A DNA stretch of 64,000 nt, taken from assembly GCA_022578605.1 (NCBI GenBank), contig MU394052.1, positions 1 through 64,000 on the forward strand. The letters run 5' to 3'. This DNA is from Camillea tinctor (lineage: Eukaryota > Ascomycota > Sordariomycetes > Xylariales > Xylariaceae). Made by a program: the position numbers and the translations under genes. Below, piece after piece: positions 11,551-21,615 of the stretch; position 1 is the stretch's first letter; each line of letters starts with the position of its first letter. The notes beneath the pieces are model-generated. The model was not told the origin of the DNA and searched no databases. It worked only from the letters and a program-made list of their open reading frames with translations.

Positions 11551-13206
11551 GGTGGAACAATTCGTAAGTAGGTACAGTTGGGTATTTATTTGTGCCTGGG
11601 CAGGACTCGGGTCGTGTGCTTCGGTGGCTGGTGGTGGTAGTAACAAGCAGTGGTGGTAGGTGGTGGTGGTAGTGGTGGTAGTAATAGTAATAGTAATAGT
11701 TTGTGTGGTGGTTGTAGTTGATTGTAGTGGCAGGTTTAAAAATTGGTATTGTACGAAAGCGGTTGGTTCAGGTAGCAAGGGGAGGGGGGAAAGGATAAAA
11801 GAATTCCAAGTACACTAAACCGGAGCTATAGTGTAGAGAGACAGTGGATGTAAAAAAGAGAAAAGGGAAGAAAAGAATAAGAAAAAAGAAAGATAGGTCA
11901 AGAAATGTTACAGTCTTATTTTATTTTTATTTTTTAGGTGTTTTGTTTGGTTTTATTTCTCCTTAGGCAATAGAGAAGAATTCAAAATATTACTTAGGTA
12001 AGGCAAAAGTAAGGTAGAATTTGGTAGGTGTTGTTTTTTGGTGTTGTTGTTTGGTGATGATGATGGTGGTAGTAATAGGAATGGTGACTTGATTAGATGG
12101 GAAGGGAGGAGGAGTGGGGGTTGTGGTTGTGGAGGGGCCAAGAGGAAAGGAAAAAAAAAAAAATAAGGTATGTAGCTGACAATGTAGTGTATGGATGGTC
12201 CAAGACTGGATTTGGGGGATTGGGATAAAAAAAAAGATGGGGACTTAAGGTGCGGGACGGATCTCGTCAAATGTTTTGCAGTCGTGCTTAACCTAGCAAG
12301 TAACATAGTCCAAGTCCCTGCCTTTTCTTTCTCTATTTACTACCACTTGTTGTTGCCATTGCCATTGCCGTAAAGTTTATTAAAATGTTAGTGCCCGTAT
12401 TCCTTCCTCTAAGGCTACGCTACCTCCTTACCTAATGACTAACAACGAAACCCAAGGAAGCGCGCAGAACGATGCCGATCCGACATTGGTTGGTTTCACT
12501 TAAACATTAAACCTAAACAAAAAAAAAGATTCTGCCTAACCTTTAGGTAGAACTTTAAATTACCTTCCTGCTCATATAAAAAGTCAGTCTCGTGTTACCT
12601 TAGGGACATAGGTACATATACCTGGGTAGATTCAGTCGAGGTAGTCAAGGTTAGGCATTGAATCTACTCTACATGTACTGGACCTTACCTCCAAAGTACA
12701 TAAAGCGTATACAAACAGTATCTTGGTACTTAGGTAGTATAGTTCTTGGCATCCATCTGCCTCAACTATACTCAATATTTTTATGTGTGTGTGTGCGTGT
12801 GTGTGTTCTTGATCCCACCACACTCCTAAACCCTAAGCACATGCCGTCTCATACCTCTGCTATTTCCATCCCTGGCTCAGACCTATACCTACATGTAGGT
12901 ATACGTGGGGACCACCAATGCGGCTGGCGCCCCACCATGAGATAGATATGCAGCCAGCATCCAGGCTGTAAACTAGCCTAAGTGGGCAACCCTCGCAACC
13001 ACTCATCACTACCTCCCATCATGACGTTGTCCGCCCCTCCCTCCTCTTCTTCTCTTCCCAGAGACATCGTGTTGTTGCGGGTATCTACTCTCGGCGTACG
13101 AGCTATGTTTTTATATCTGCGAATAACCGTATATTTGTATTACACTGATCGTGTTGTGTCGGGGGTTCGTTCGTGCTCGTCTTAAACTATCGTGCTCGGG
13201 CTTGTT
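11551..13206. other. Intergenic, Yag7-like promoter side and CENP-W 3' side
   Basis: About 1.65 kb. Trinucleotide-like tracts (GTGGTGGTAGTGGTGGTAGTAATAG) near 11650-11700 lie in the likely leader of the Yag7-like gene. A TG dinucleotide run lies near 12785-12808. No supported gene was seen on either strand. Confidence 0.5.
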
Positions 13207-13760
13207 TTATCCCTTAAACTTGGCAAGAGAATCCTTGAAACCCCCTCTCCGTCAGTCATTCACGTCAAGCAGGAAAAAAAGAAAGAGAGAGGATGTAGGA
13301 GAAACCATAAAACGCCGGACTAACCGCAGTTACTTTCTTGACACTCTTCGCGCTGATGCTTCGTTCACCCGCTTGCTTCGAGTCGATTGCCGCCTCCTTC
13401 ATCAGACTATAATAGTTCGCAACGGACGGATCAAGTTAGAGATTCGAATCTAAACATCGTGACGGGAAATTCAACGATCGGTAGGGGAAGGAGATTCGTA
13501 CGTTTGCATAAAGAGGGCGTAATCAAGGAACATCTAGCAGGAGCAGAGTCTTGTTAGCCTGAGTGCGTGATAGATAGATTCGAACGCGACTTTGGTGAGA
13601 GAAACTCTTGCCTCAAGCACAAGCACGCGCACGCGCACGCGAGCATCGGGGCTAGCTAACATACCATAACATCTACGTTCTTGCTGACATTGCATTTCGA
13701 ATGGGCCTTGACGATCTTCTTCACCGTCGCCCTCGGGTACATCTTCTGTCCGGGAGCCAT
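13207..13760 (-). CDS. CENP-W-like histone-fold kinetochore protein
   Basis: A 78-residue protein from four small exons: 13760-13665, 13533-13502, 13406-13325 and 13233-13207. Every join keeps frame with GTATGT, GTACGA or GTTAGT donors and TAG/AAG acceptors. The product starts MAPGQKMYPRATVKKIVKAH, goes on with SKNVDVM-MFLDYALFMQT, then LMKEAAIDSKQAGERSISAK, and ends VKKVTADSLAKFKG. This is the pattern of CENP-W (Wip1 in fission yeast), a histone-fold protein that pairs with CENP-T at the inner kinetochore and binds DNA. The conserved short basic start, the paired helices and the final KFKG all fit the family. The exons are 96, 32, 82 and 27 nt, short enough to be missed by ORF-length filters. 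The small last exon is the least certain element. Confidence 0.85.
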
Positions 13761-15220
13761 GGTAGATGATCGCGTGGGTTGGTGAGCTTGTTCGGATTTC
13801 TGATGCGAAGCATAAGGAGATCCAATCGAGATAGAGGATAAGATAAGAAGATGAAGATGTTTTGTTGACTTTTTTTAAAAGTAAGTCGTCCCGACCGTCA
13901 GCTGGCAGCCCCACTCGTCGCCACTATGTCGGTACTTGTATTGAAGTACCCCTAACCCAAAGGACCTTACCTAATGGGAGCTTGGGCCAACACCCACACT
14001 CACCTATCCATCCAATGTATGTATTACTAATAAACTTTATACCCTTCTCTTAGTAATCTTCTACAACTAGTACCTAGGTACAACCTCCATGCTAAGTTCA
14101 AGTTGTATCCGACGACCCGGACCATGATCTCACAGTAGTATACACGACAAAGCAAAGCGTATATACAAAGCTCAAGATTTTGTTTAGAAACTGTCTTCAT
14201 TTCTCTCTTAAACCTCACATTTCCCCTGTGTATCCCTCTTATTCAGCCCCGTCTCCCCCCTTCGGAATAATCGGTGAAACTATTAAACTTTCATTTTTAT
14301 CTCCGGTCGACCAATCAACAGACCATCCGGTGACCGATAGGGAAGGTCGTGGTACCGTCATCCATAAAACCCCAGCAAAGCCATAGCCTATTTACATACC
14401 CTACCGCGTACTAGTAAGTAGAACGCTTACAGTACTATTAGTAACTCGCTATCAAAAACGATACTTCTTCTTTCCCTTATTGTCATTGTCTTTTGGACTG
14501 TGCTAGCTCCTTGTGACGAGACCAAGGGATTGGCATTAAACCAACAACTGCCACCATTTCAGCTTTTGTTTCAAAAACCACGCAACCTCATAAACATTCT
14601 TACTACGGGGTAAGCTTAGTAAATAGAGGAAAACCACGTTACTCACATAAGAACTTAATATTGAACATGCTTCGAGGATCAAGGATTGATCAACCTTGCT
14701 ATGTGTGACAGCCTCGATGTTTCTATCTAACCTAGCTTACGATCTTAAATGCAGCTAGTGTAATACCGACAACGACTTGGTACCCAAGATGTCCCGTTCC
14801 TTTCCTCAAGTGCTTCCATCAACCACCTATCCAAGACAACTTTCGTATGTTTTTGAATCCATAGTGAATAATTATACGACAACAGGGGGGCTTTGGTTGT
14901 TCAATGCTCTATCCATATTCGAACAACCTTCAAATAACATTGTGTGTGTCAGGGGTTAGGAAGGAACTGTGACAAGGGGTAATAGCTTGGAATAGTAGAG
15001 TTATATTTAACTAATAATTCTCCTATGGTCTCAAGGAGTCTTAAAGGTCTAAGTTCTCCTGGATCCCATGTCGAGAATTATGCTCCTATTTATACACATA
15101 CAATCTGGCCTGAGGCATCTATTCCATTATGCAAGTTGGTTCTTCATGCATTCTCCATGAGCATGACCAATACAAGAGTGACCAATATAGGGTATCATAT
15201 TTACTAACAAGCCTTGGCAG
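13761..15220. other. AT-rich intergenic, start of gene-poor island
   Basis: The CENP-W promoter side, then AT-rich sequence without coding signal. A TACCTAGGTAC palindromic core lies near 14071. The stretch 14940-15220 may be the outer part of the LTR relic that follows; it has TTATATTTAAC and TATTTATA boxes but no clear end. Confidence 0.45.
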
Positions 15221-15346
15221 TGTCCACGTATGACAGGAACAAAGAGAGATACTTGTATATAGGTAAGAGTGACATCCATAGTTGTAGTCAGTTCCTCACA
15301 CAACAATATATTGATTACCTAAGCACCTGCTTGGTCCCTCGTGACA
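15221..15346 (+). repeat. Degenerate LTR-like repeat, copy A
   Basis: Begins TGTCCACG and ends CTCGTGACA, so it has the TG...CA borders of an LTR. Its core (ACTTGTATATAGGTAAGAGT, then CATAGTTGTAGT, then ACAACA...TTGATTACCTAAGC) recurs in two diverged copies at 19921-20039 and 20078-20220. All three lie in the same orientation. No internal gag/pol coding is left, so these are probably solo-LTR relics of a retrotransposon. The match was made by eye. Confidence 0.6.
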
Positions 15347-15422
15347 GTGTGTTTTAATGTCAACGTGATGAATCCTCCGTGAAGAGAATGAGTATGGCAA
15401 TACACAAGCAGATTTTCAACCG

Positions 15423-15496
15423 GGTCTCGTGGTGTAGTTGGTTATCACGTCAGTCTAACACACTGAAGGTCGCAGATTCGAGCTCTGCCGAGATCA
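15423..15496 (+). tRNA. tRNA-Val (anticodon AAC)
   Basis: A 74-nt cloverleaf without intron. The acceptor stem pairs GGTCTCG with CGAGATC (one G-T pair), followed by discriminator A. The D-arm has GTAGTTGGTTA. The anticodon stem TCAGT/ACTGA closes the loop CTAACAC with anticodon AAC. The T-arm GCAGA-TTCGAGC-TCTGC carries the A/B-box-type TTCGA. It lies 77 nt downstream of LTR relic A, a position that several retrotransposons favour. Confidence 0.93.
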
Positions 15497-16368
15497 CAAG
15501 AACCAGCTAATGTGCTTCACTTGCAAGAGTTAGGATACAAAGCAGGATTTTCTTTTTCCAATTTTTTTTATCGTGGTGGGCGTCGAGAGATTGTTAGGTA
15601 AGGTAATTGGTGCGGCACTAAAAAGCATCAAGTGCGAACATTGAAATAGACATGTCGTATATAAAATGTGAGACTTGATAGGTTTAGATCTTTTTAAGTC
15701 GTTTACTTTTACAAAGAGCGCTTTAGGGACAAAACGTAAGGGATGGGGATTTGATATCACTGAACTGAGTATGACTTGTCAGAATATCGATCGAAATACT
15801 ATAGTTGTATGGTAAAACCAAATAAAGTATCAAGTAAATTGTATTACATATCATTTAAGACGAGACGTATAAGCAGGTAAGTAGAAAGCAGTAGGTACGT
15901 ATACACCTCTAAGTTAAGGCTGGCTATTGAGGACGTGATAATTCTACATATGAAAGCAAAACCACCCGCTTTCACTTAAGATGCTTCATAGTAATTTGCA
16001 TAACACTTAAAACGTATTAAGTAAAGCTGATGGTTACCAACAACAAAGAACATATTTAAGCTGAAAAAATGTATAAATGAATTAAAAACAATAGCATTGA
16101 AATTTTCCCAGCATTAGACAAGTCTTTTGTTCTTTAAAGCGTCTTAGCTACTACCATTGCTCCCAGCCCTTTATCAATGCTTAAAGCTGTAGTTAAACAA
16201 CGATTTTCACAAAAACATTGTTTTTTAAACAACGGTTTAATTAAGAGACTACCAGCCTGTTTAGCAACTTCTTTGTGTTAAACGCAATAGCTGTTCAGGG
16301 ATGGCACCGACGACCTCATGGTTATAAATATTCCGGCTTCCTCCCTCGTTGCTCCAGATTCTCTTCTC

Positions 16369-16408
<40 letters not shown>

Positions 16409-16581
16409 AACTATCACATACTCACAACACTCAATACAAAAGCTTCAACAACCTCCAGAGACTATAAACAGCAAACACTACATTAATCTTCAGAGAAGAG
16501 AGAAAAAAAAAATAGATAAAATCAACAAAAATCAGCAAAAAAAAAAAAAGAAAAAAGTAGGGGGGAAATCATCCATCCATC
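15497..16581. promoter_or_regulatory. AT-rich flank and promoter of the orphan gene
   Basis: About 1.1 kb of AT-rich sequence. Close to the downstream gene are TATAAATA (16323-16330), a C/T-rich stretch and a perfect ATC/CAT microsatellite of about 38 nt (16371-16408). A-rich leader sequence follows (AAAAAAAAAAAGAAAAAAG near 16537-16556) up to the ATG at 16582. Confidence 0.6.
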
Positions 16582-18750
16582 ATGACTACCGCTATTATTA
16601 GAGGCTCTCGGGTGGTTCACGCTGAAGACCCGAACCTTCCACAATGGCCACACTATCGGCCCTCCACCGCTCGAGCTGATCCCATTGTTAGGCGGATTGT
16701 TGAAGCTCGCTGCGGCGAGCCTATTCTCGCTCTTCAATATGCTCAGCTCGGATCAGAGAGATATGTAGAGCCCAGGGTGATGGCGGAAGCGCTTTACTGG
16801 GAGCACCACAGCATGACCAACCAGGACATCGTTTCCACCCCATCGGTAGCCTTCCTGTCTCGGCTCTTCTCCGAGGACAACCAGACCTCCGACGCCGCTC
16901 GTACAGAGATCCAGGCCCACTTTACCCGGCAACGCGTCACCATGCAACCGATCTTCGGACCGATGCGTGACCGCGAATGGACGCTCATCATGTTCAACCG
17001 CGCCGGGCTCTACATCCCCGTCCTCCTGCGCATTCGTCCTCTTGACCCGCCCGTCGTGGTCCACGCAAACGACGGATCCGGGGACGTAGTCGGCTTCTTT
17101 GACAGAATCGTGACCGATACCCTGGTCGCCGACCCCTACGCCCCCGCCGACCTCGACGCCGCCCAGCAGGCCGTCGCCCGCGGCCGACGCCGCGGCCTCG
17201 TGCTGGACGAGCTGGTCAACTTCCTGTTCCACGGGTGCATCCAGTTCGACCCCACCGACGCGTCGGTCAACCGGGTCGTGATGCTGGGGCTCCTCCCCGA
17301 GCCCATCGACTACAACACGGGGTCGATCGCCTACGGGGTCAGCGTCGAGCTGCTGGCGCGCCTGCGCCGGCTGGCCTGGCTCCGCCAGTTCGCCGGCCCC
17401 GGGTACGTCGAGAACTTCAACAACGAGGTCTTCGGCCCCTTCAACCAGCAGTACAACTACCAGCGCTGGCTGTCCCAGATGCGGGGCGCGTGCGCGCAGA
17501 GGGCCGTCGAGCTCTCCGACTACCGCACCCGCATCGCCGTCGAGCTGCCCGCCGCCAACTCGCTCCACGCCACGGCCCGGCTCAACCCCGCGCAGACCCA
17601 CCACGGCATCATCGCCACGCTGCCGGACGAGCGGCATGTGCGGGCGAGCGATGCGGCGCCCGCCATTTTCGTCGACATCCAGCCCCCGGGTAATCTGATT
17701 CCGTTCAATAACATCGGGGACTCGGATAGCAGCGACAGCGATAGTTCGGATTCGGATTCTGACAGCAGCGGTGGCGGCGGCGGCCCTCCTGGCGATGACG
17801 ACGCAGCTATGAGTGATGACGATTCTGATTTTGGTGTCCCCCCTGACGGCTTTGCCGGTGTCGGCGCCGGTGGACCTCCTGTTTTCGCCGCCGGTCTTGG
17901 AGTACCTCCTGGCGGTTTTAGACGCCCTGATGGCCCTTTTGGCGCTGGCGGTCTTGGATTATTTCCTGGAGGCGGGTTTGGAGGCCCTGGTTTTGGAGCA
18001 CCTTTTGGAGTACCTCCTGGTGGCCCTGGTGGCCCTGGTTTTAGAGTACCTTTTGGAGTACCTCCTGGTGGCCCTGGTTTTGTCCCTGGCCCTCTCCATG
18101 GGCTCGGCGGCGGCGATAGTTCTAGTTCCAGTGCACACGATGCTAGTTCTAGTAGTTCTAGTAGTTCTAGCAGTTCTGGCGGTTCTGGCGGTGGCGGCGC
18201 TAGTGGACCTCCCGGTGGCGGTGGTTCTGGCGGCGCTGGCGGCGCTGGTGACGGTTTTGGCGGTGGCGGTGGGTTCGGCGGTGGCGGTGCTGGTAGTGAT
18301 GGAGATGACGATGATAGTGATGATGGAGATGACGATGATAGTGATGATGGAGACGACGATGATGGCACTGGTAATGGGGGAGGCGGTGTCGTTCTAAGAG
18401 GAGGAGCCAGCAAATCTAAACGCAGTCAAATCAAAGGTCTGTTCGGCGGCAAGGGACCTAGTGTGAACGCCCTCGGGTCCTCTAGTTCCGCCGGCCCTGT
18501 CCGAACCGGTAAGCAAAAAACGCAGCCGAAGCGAAAGACCCCATACGGGCGCAAGGCTGAGAGAAAGGGTGCGAGCGATGATTCGGAAGCGGGTGTTGCG
18601 ACAGACAAGGAGGCCAAAAAGCCTCGTAAGCGACCCACCATTCTTCCTCCGCTGAACGAGCCCGAACCTGGGTCTAAGGCTGCTGGCTCGGGAAAGCGGA
18701 AGCGAAGTGGCAAGCAAGGGGGTAGTAAGGGCAAGAAGCCTAAGAAATAA
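16582..18750 (+). CDS. Orphan acidic/basic disordered protein, 722 residues
   Basis: Not recognised as any known family. Residues 1-370 look globular with mixed hydrophobic content (for example EWTLIMFNRAGLYIPVLLRI). From about 379 comes a Ser-Asp tract (DSDSSDSDSSDSDSDSS), then a Gly/Pro/Phe region with near-identical units around PFGVPPGGPG (about 465-500). A Ser run (about 513-533), a Gly run, and DDDDSDDG repeats coded by a 24-nt DNA repeat (18301-18363) follow. The last 120 residues are strongly basic with several possible nuclear localisation signals (KRKTPYGRKAERKG, KKPRKRP, GKRKRSGKQGG, GKKPKK). There is no signal peptide and no membrane segment. The layout suggests a nuclear, chromatin- or RNA-binding protein, by inference only. 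The coding DNA is GC-rich while both flanks are AT-rich. TATA and leader features upstream support a real gene. Confidence 0.75.
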   Translation: MTTAIIRGSRVVHAEDPNLPQWPHYRPSTARADPIVRRIVEARCGEPILALQYAQLGSERYVEPRVMAEALYWEHHSMTNQDIVSTPSVAFLSRLFSEDNQTSDAARTEIQAHFTRQRVTMQPIFGPMRDREWTLIMFNRAGLYIPVLLRIRPLDPPVVVHANDGSGDVVGFFDRIVTDTLVADPYAPADLDAAQQAVARGRRRGLVLDELVNFLFHGCIQFDPTDASVNRVVMLGLLPEPIDYNTGSIAYGVSVELLARLRRLAWLRQFAGPGYVENFNNEVFGPFNQQYNYQRWLSQMRGACAQRAVELSDYRTRIAVELPAANSLHATARLNPAQTHHGIIATLPDERHVRASDAAPAIFVDIQPPGNLIPFNNIGDSDSSDSDSSDSDSDSSGGGGGPPGDDDAAMSDDDSDFGVPPDGFAGVGAGGPPVFAAGLGVPPGGFRRPDGPFGAGGLGLFPGGGFGGPGFGAPFGVPPGGPGGPGFRVPFGVPPGGPGFVPGPLHGLGGGDSSSSSAHDASSSSSSSSSSSGGSGGGGASGPPGGGGSGGAGGAGDGFGGGGGFGGGGAGSDGDDDDSDDGDDDDSDDGDDDDGTGNGGGGVVLRGGASKSKRSQIKGLFGGKGPSVNALGSSSSAGPVRTGKQKTQPKRKTPYGRKAERKGASDDSEAGVATDKEAKKPRKRPTILPPLNEPEPGSKAAGSGKRKRSGKQGGSKGKKPKK

Positions 18751-19920
18751 GGGGTCTCTTGCTCTTATACGAACAACAGCTCGTCCCTTAGCTGTGCCCG
18801 TGTCAATCTAGAAAAAGTGATAAGGTGAGTCACAAGCACAAAGACTGAAACTGACCTTCCAGGGCACGACGAATCGAGTGGACATATTGACACTGGCACT
18901 GTGGTGTTACATGGGGGTGCGCCGATAAGGGGTTTTCAACAGCTAAGTTTTATTTCCTTTTCTCTCTTGTTTTATGTTTGCTATTGATTTATTTCCTTCT
19001 TTGTCCTTGTTTCCTGTTCTCTCCCCTGAAAAGAAAAATGATAGAAAAAAAAAAGATAAAACTCACCGCAAGTTCAAAAAAAAAACCGTTTATAGCAATG
19101 ATACAAATAGATAATCGAACAAATGCTCCTATATATCATTATTGATCAGTAATTTAGAATATGCGGGTGACATGAAGTTCTTGTGCTATACCTAAAGACA
19201 CAAAGCTAAATAATAAACAAAGAGACCAAAAGTAACAACTCCATATAGCATGACTTCTATTTAATTACTATCTTCGCTTTTTTTAATTTGAAACAAATTT
19301 TACTAAAATGTACAATACCTATCCTCTAAAAATATCAATATTAATCAACAAAAGCTCCTATATCAAGAGCCTTGAAAACAAACGTAAAATTGAGTTGTCC
19401 AAAGTGACTTGTAGTAAGCGCTTATTCACAAGAAATATGATTATTTCTCATACCTAAATACCATAACTATAATTGGACGTCTTGGAATACCCCCCCTCCC
19501 CCTTAAGCGGCCACAGATAAATGATTCAAACCAACCATAACTACTTTTTCCTCATTTCAAAGACATGCACAAACAGTGCTCATCATGCAATTTCTCCCCT
19601 ACTTACCCCTCCTCTCCTTCTTTTATATTCTTTGTGCGCATGTGCAGATAACGCGAGTCTAGGAAAGAAAGGAGATGTGTATGAGAATAGAGGTTTTGTT
19701 TAGCGCCAATAAATCCCCTTAGAGGTTTTATATCCATTAGATTTGGAGTTGGCAAGGCCCTGGTTGGGTGATTCTTACGGAGTTGATATCTTTGAGTAGC
19801 GTGACGACAAGACTTAGTATTGTTAAGGAAGAGCCACATAATCCCACCATAACATGTCGTAGTGTCGGGATATAGGAATGATAGAGTATTCAATACGTAG
19901 CAGCATATAGCCATTATTAG
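18751..19920. other. AT-rich intergenic 3' of the orphan gene
   Basis: About 1.2 kb. The probable 3' untranslated region is followed by AT-rich sequence with no coding signal. An open frame at 19603-19914 (minus) has no recognisable protein features. Confidence 0.5.
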
Positions 19921-20039
19921 AGAGGCAAAGAGACGGTTTCTAGATATAAGTAACAGTCATCCAGATAGTTGTAGTTTCTATTTTCCTATACAACATTATC
20001 GTGATTACTTAAGATGTTGCTTAGACCTTGTTTGAAACA
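19921..20039 (+). repeat. Degenerate LTR-like repeat, copy B
   Basis: Shares the ordered blocks of copy A: CAAAGAGA, ATATAAGTAACAGT, ATAGTTGTAGT, ACAACATT...GTGATTACTTAAG, then TTGCTTAGACCTTGTTTGAAACA. It is strongly diverged. It has the same orientation as copies A and C, and copy C starts 39 nt later. Confidence 0.55.
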
Positions 20040-20077
20040 TTTTTTGATCTTCCTCATATGCGCTCCTCTTTATTAGG

Positions 20078-20220
20078 TGTGATAGTCTATGGGATACAAG
20101 GCAGTACGTCTCCCACAAGGAACACAAAGAGTGTTTGACGTATAAGTAACAGTAATAGAAGTTGTTGTAGTTCTAATTTGCCACACAAAAACATTTTGAT
20201 TACCTAAGCCCGAATGCCAT
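20078..20220 (+). repeat. Degenerate LTR-like repeat, copy C
   Basis: Starts TGTGATAGTC, then has AACACAAAGAGTG, GTATAAGTAACAGTAATAG, GTTGTTGTAGTTC and TTTTGATTACCTAAGC in the same order as copies A and B. The 3' end is unclear. Copies B and C together look like nested or tandem remains of one element family. Confidence 0.55.
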
Positions 20221-20694
20221 AAGGATACATACAAATCATGAATGCACAAACCTGATCTGATAATCATTATATTTACGCGATTTTCGACTAGGTATATCTC
20301 ACTTTAGAAAGCCATAGAATCCGATTCGTGTCTGCCTCATATAAAATATCCAGTCTTGTCGATTTCCCTTTTGGGCCACTGTTTAGCTTCCAGGAAATAG
20401 CACCGTGTAGGCTACATCGACTAAACAACCAATCAAGTTCTCTCTCTCTCTTCGACTGGTTCAACATCAGTTCTTGGCACAAACCTTCTCACTTACACCG
20501 AAATCTCATGGATCTACACTACATCCAAACCACCTCTTTCATGATGATACTCAGTAAGCCATATTCACAATAAAATAGCTATACATTCTACAAAGACTGT
20601 ATACCAAAGACGAAAAAACAGGAAGAAAAAAGAAATACCATAACACCTTAGAACCCGACAATAATATGCCCACATCATAACCACAACCACGAAC
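20221..20694. promoter_or_regulatory. Promoter side of the SWIM-finger gene
   Basis: About 470 AT-rich bases upstream of the ATG at 20695. It ends in an A/C-rich leader (CATAACCACAACCACGAAC), which is common before fungal start codons. No gene is visible. Confidence 0.45.
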
Positions 20695-21615
20695 ATGACT
20701 ACCTCTTCTTCCCCCTCCCCTCTCCCCACCCCCTCAGCCCTACTCACCTCCCTCTTCGACAGCATAAGCTCTATCCCCATCTCTCACGCCCCAGATCCCC
20801 TCCCCACCACAGCACGCAAACCACCCAACCCCTCCAACCCCTTATCCCAAATCCCCCCTTCCCACCGGCCCCTCCTCACCACCCTCCACGCCATCTACCC
20901 CTCGACCCTACTCCCCGCACTCGATATCCTAGACCGGGGTCTCGTGTCGCGGGTCTACGTGCAGCACCCTTCTTCTTCTTCCACCTCCCCTCTTCCCTCC
21001 ACCGCACCCGCAAACCCTCCCACCGCCCCAACATTCCACCTCGTCCGCTCCGCATCATCCGACAGCAGCGGTCCCAGACGCGCCCGCAAGCCGGACTCGG
21101 TTGTCGAAGGAGGCGGAAGTGGCTACATCGTGCGTCTGGCGTCGTGGAGCTGTAGCTGTGCGTCCTTTGCGTTTTCCGCGTTTCCGGGCGCCTCTTCTTG
21201 TGCCCGCAGCAGCTACGCTATCCACCCCCCCACACAGCATCCCGGACGAGCTGCGGGAAGGGATGCGGCGGAGATCCAAGCCCAGGGGGAGGAGAAGGGG
21301 AAGGGGGGAAGATACGAGTTCGGGGGTATCCCAGGCCTCGCCCGCCATGCTCCCAGATGTCCTACTGCTCCCACAACCACCATCGACAACAGCACCCACA
21401 CCATCAACGACAGCACCGACGACACCCACGCCCTGCCCCCCTGCTGCAAGCACATCCTCGCGTGCCTACTCGCCGAGCGATGGCGCGCATCGGGAGAAAG
21501 GCAAGGGGAAGGGGGACGCGGAGAAGACGAAGAGGGAGACCTAGTCCTAGGCGGCTACGTCTCGGAGCGGGTGGTCAGCGCAGAGGAAGGGGCCGGTTTG
21601 GTGGCGGATATCTGA
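20695..21615 (+). CDS. SWIM-type zinc-finger protein, probable Sws1/Shu2 homologue
   Basis: Single exon of 306 residues. WSCSC at 151-155 (Cys153, Cys155) and CKH at 251-253 (Cys251, His253) give the CxC...CxH pattern of a SWIM zinc finger. The helix after it, ILACLLAERW, fits the Sws1/Shu2 group, the SWIM subunit of the Shu complex that helps Rad51 in homologous recombination. That role is inferred from the SWIM layout and the ends of the protein. The gap between CxC and CxH is about 95 residues, lengthened by a Gly, Ala, Pro and Thr-rich insert. The N-terminal part (LLTTLHAIYPSTLLPALDILDRGLV) is the conserved helical region before the finger. The first Met follows an A/C-rich leader and is taken as the start. 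Confidence 0.78.
   Translation: MTTSSSPSPLPTPSALLTSLFDSISSIPISHAPDPLPTTARKPPNPSNPLSQIPPSHRPLLTTLHAIYPSTLLPALDILDRGLVSRVYVQHPSSSSTSPLPSTAPANPPTAPTFHLVRSASSDSSGPRRARKPDSVVEGGGSGYIVRLASWSCSCASFAFSAFPGASSCARSSYAIHPPTQHPGRAAGRDAAEIQAQGEEKGKGGRYEFGGIPGLARHAPRCPTAPTTTIDNSTHTINDSTDDTHALPPCCKHILACLLAERWRASGERQGEGGRGEDEEGDLVLGGYVSERVVSAEEGAGLVADI

Noticed and set aside
16960..17100. Orphan residues about 130-170 (EWTLIMFNRAG...) as an Ulp1-like protease core
   Set aside because: Only a W-T-L-I stretch recalls the family; the catalytic His before it and the later Cys and Asp blocks could not be placed.
16753..17637. Minus-strand 294-codon open frame opposite the orphan gene
   Set aside because: Val/Asp/Gly-rich mirror frame caused by strong third-position GC in the plus-strand gene.
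17520..18413. Minus-strand 297-codon open frame opposite the orphan gene
   Set aside because: Pro/Ser/Leu low-complexity mirror of the Gly/Ser/Asp repeats; GC-rich repeats keep several frames open. No family features and no start context.
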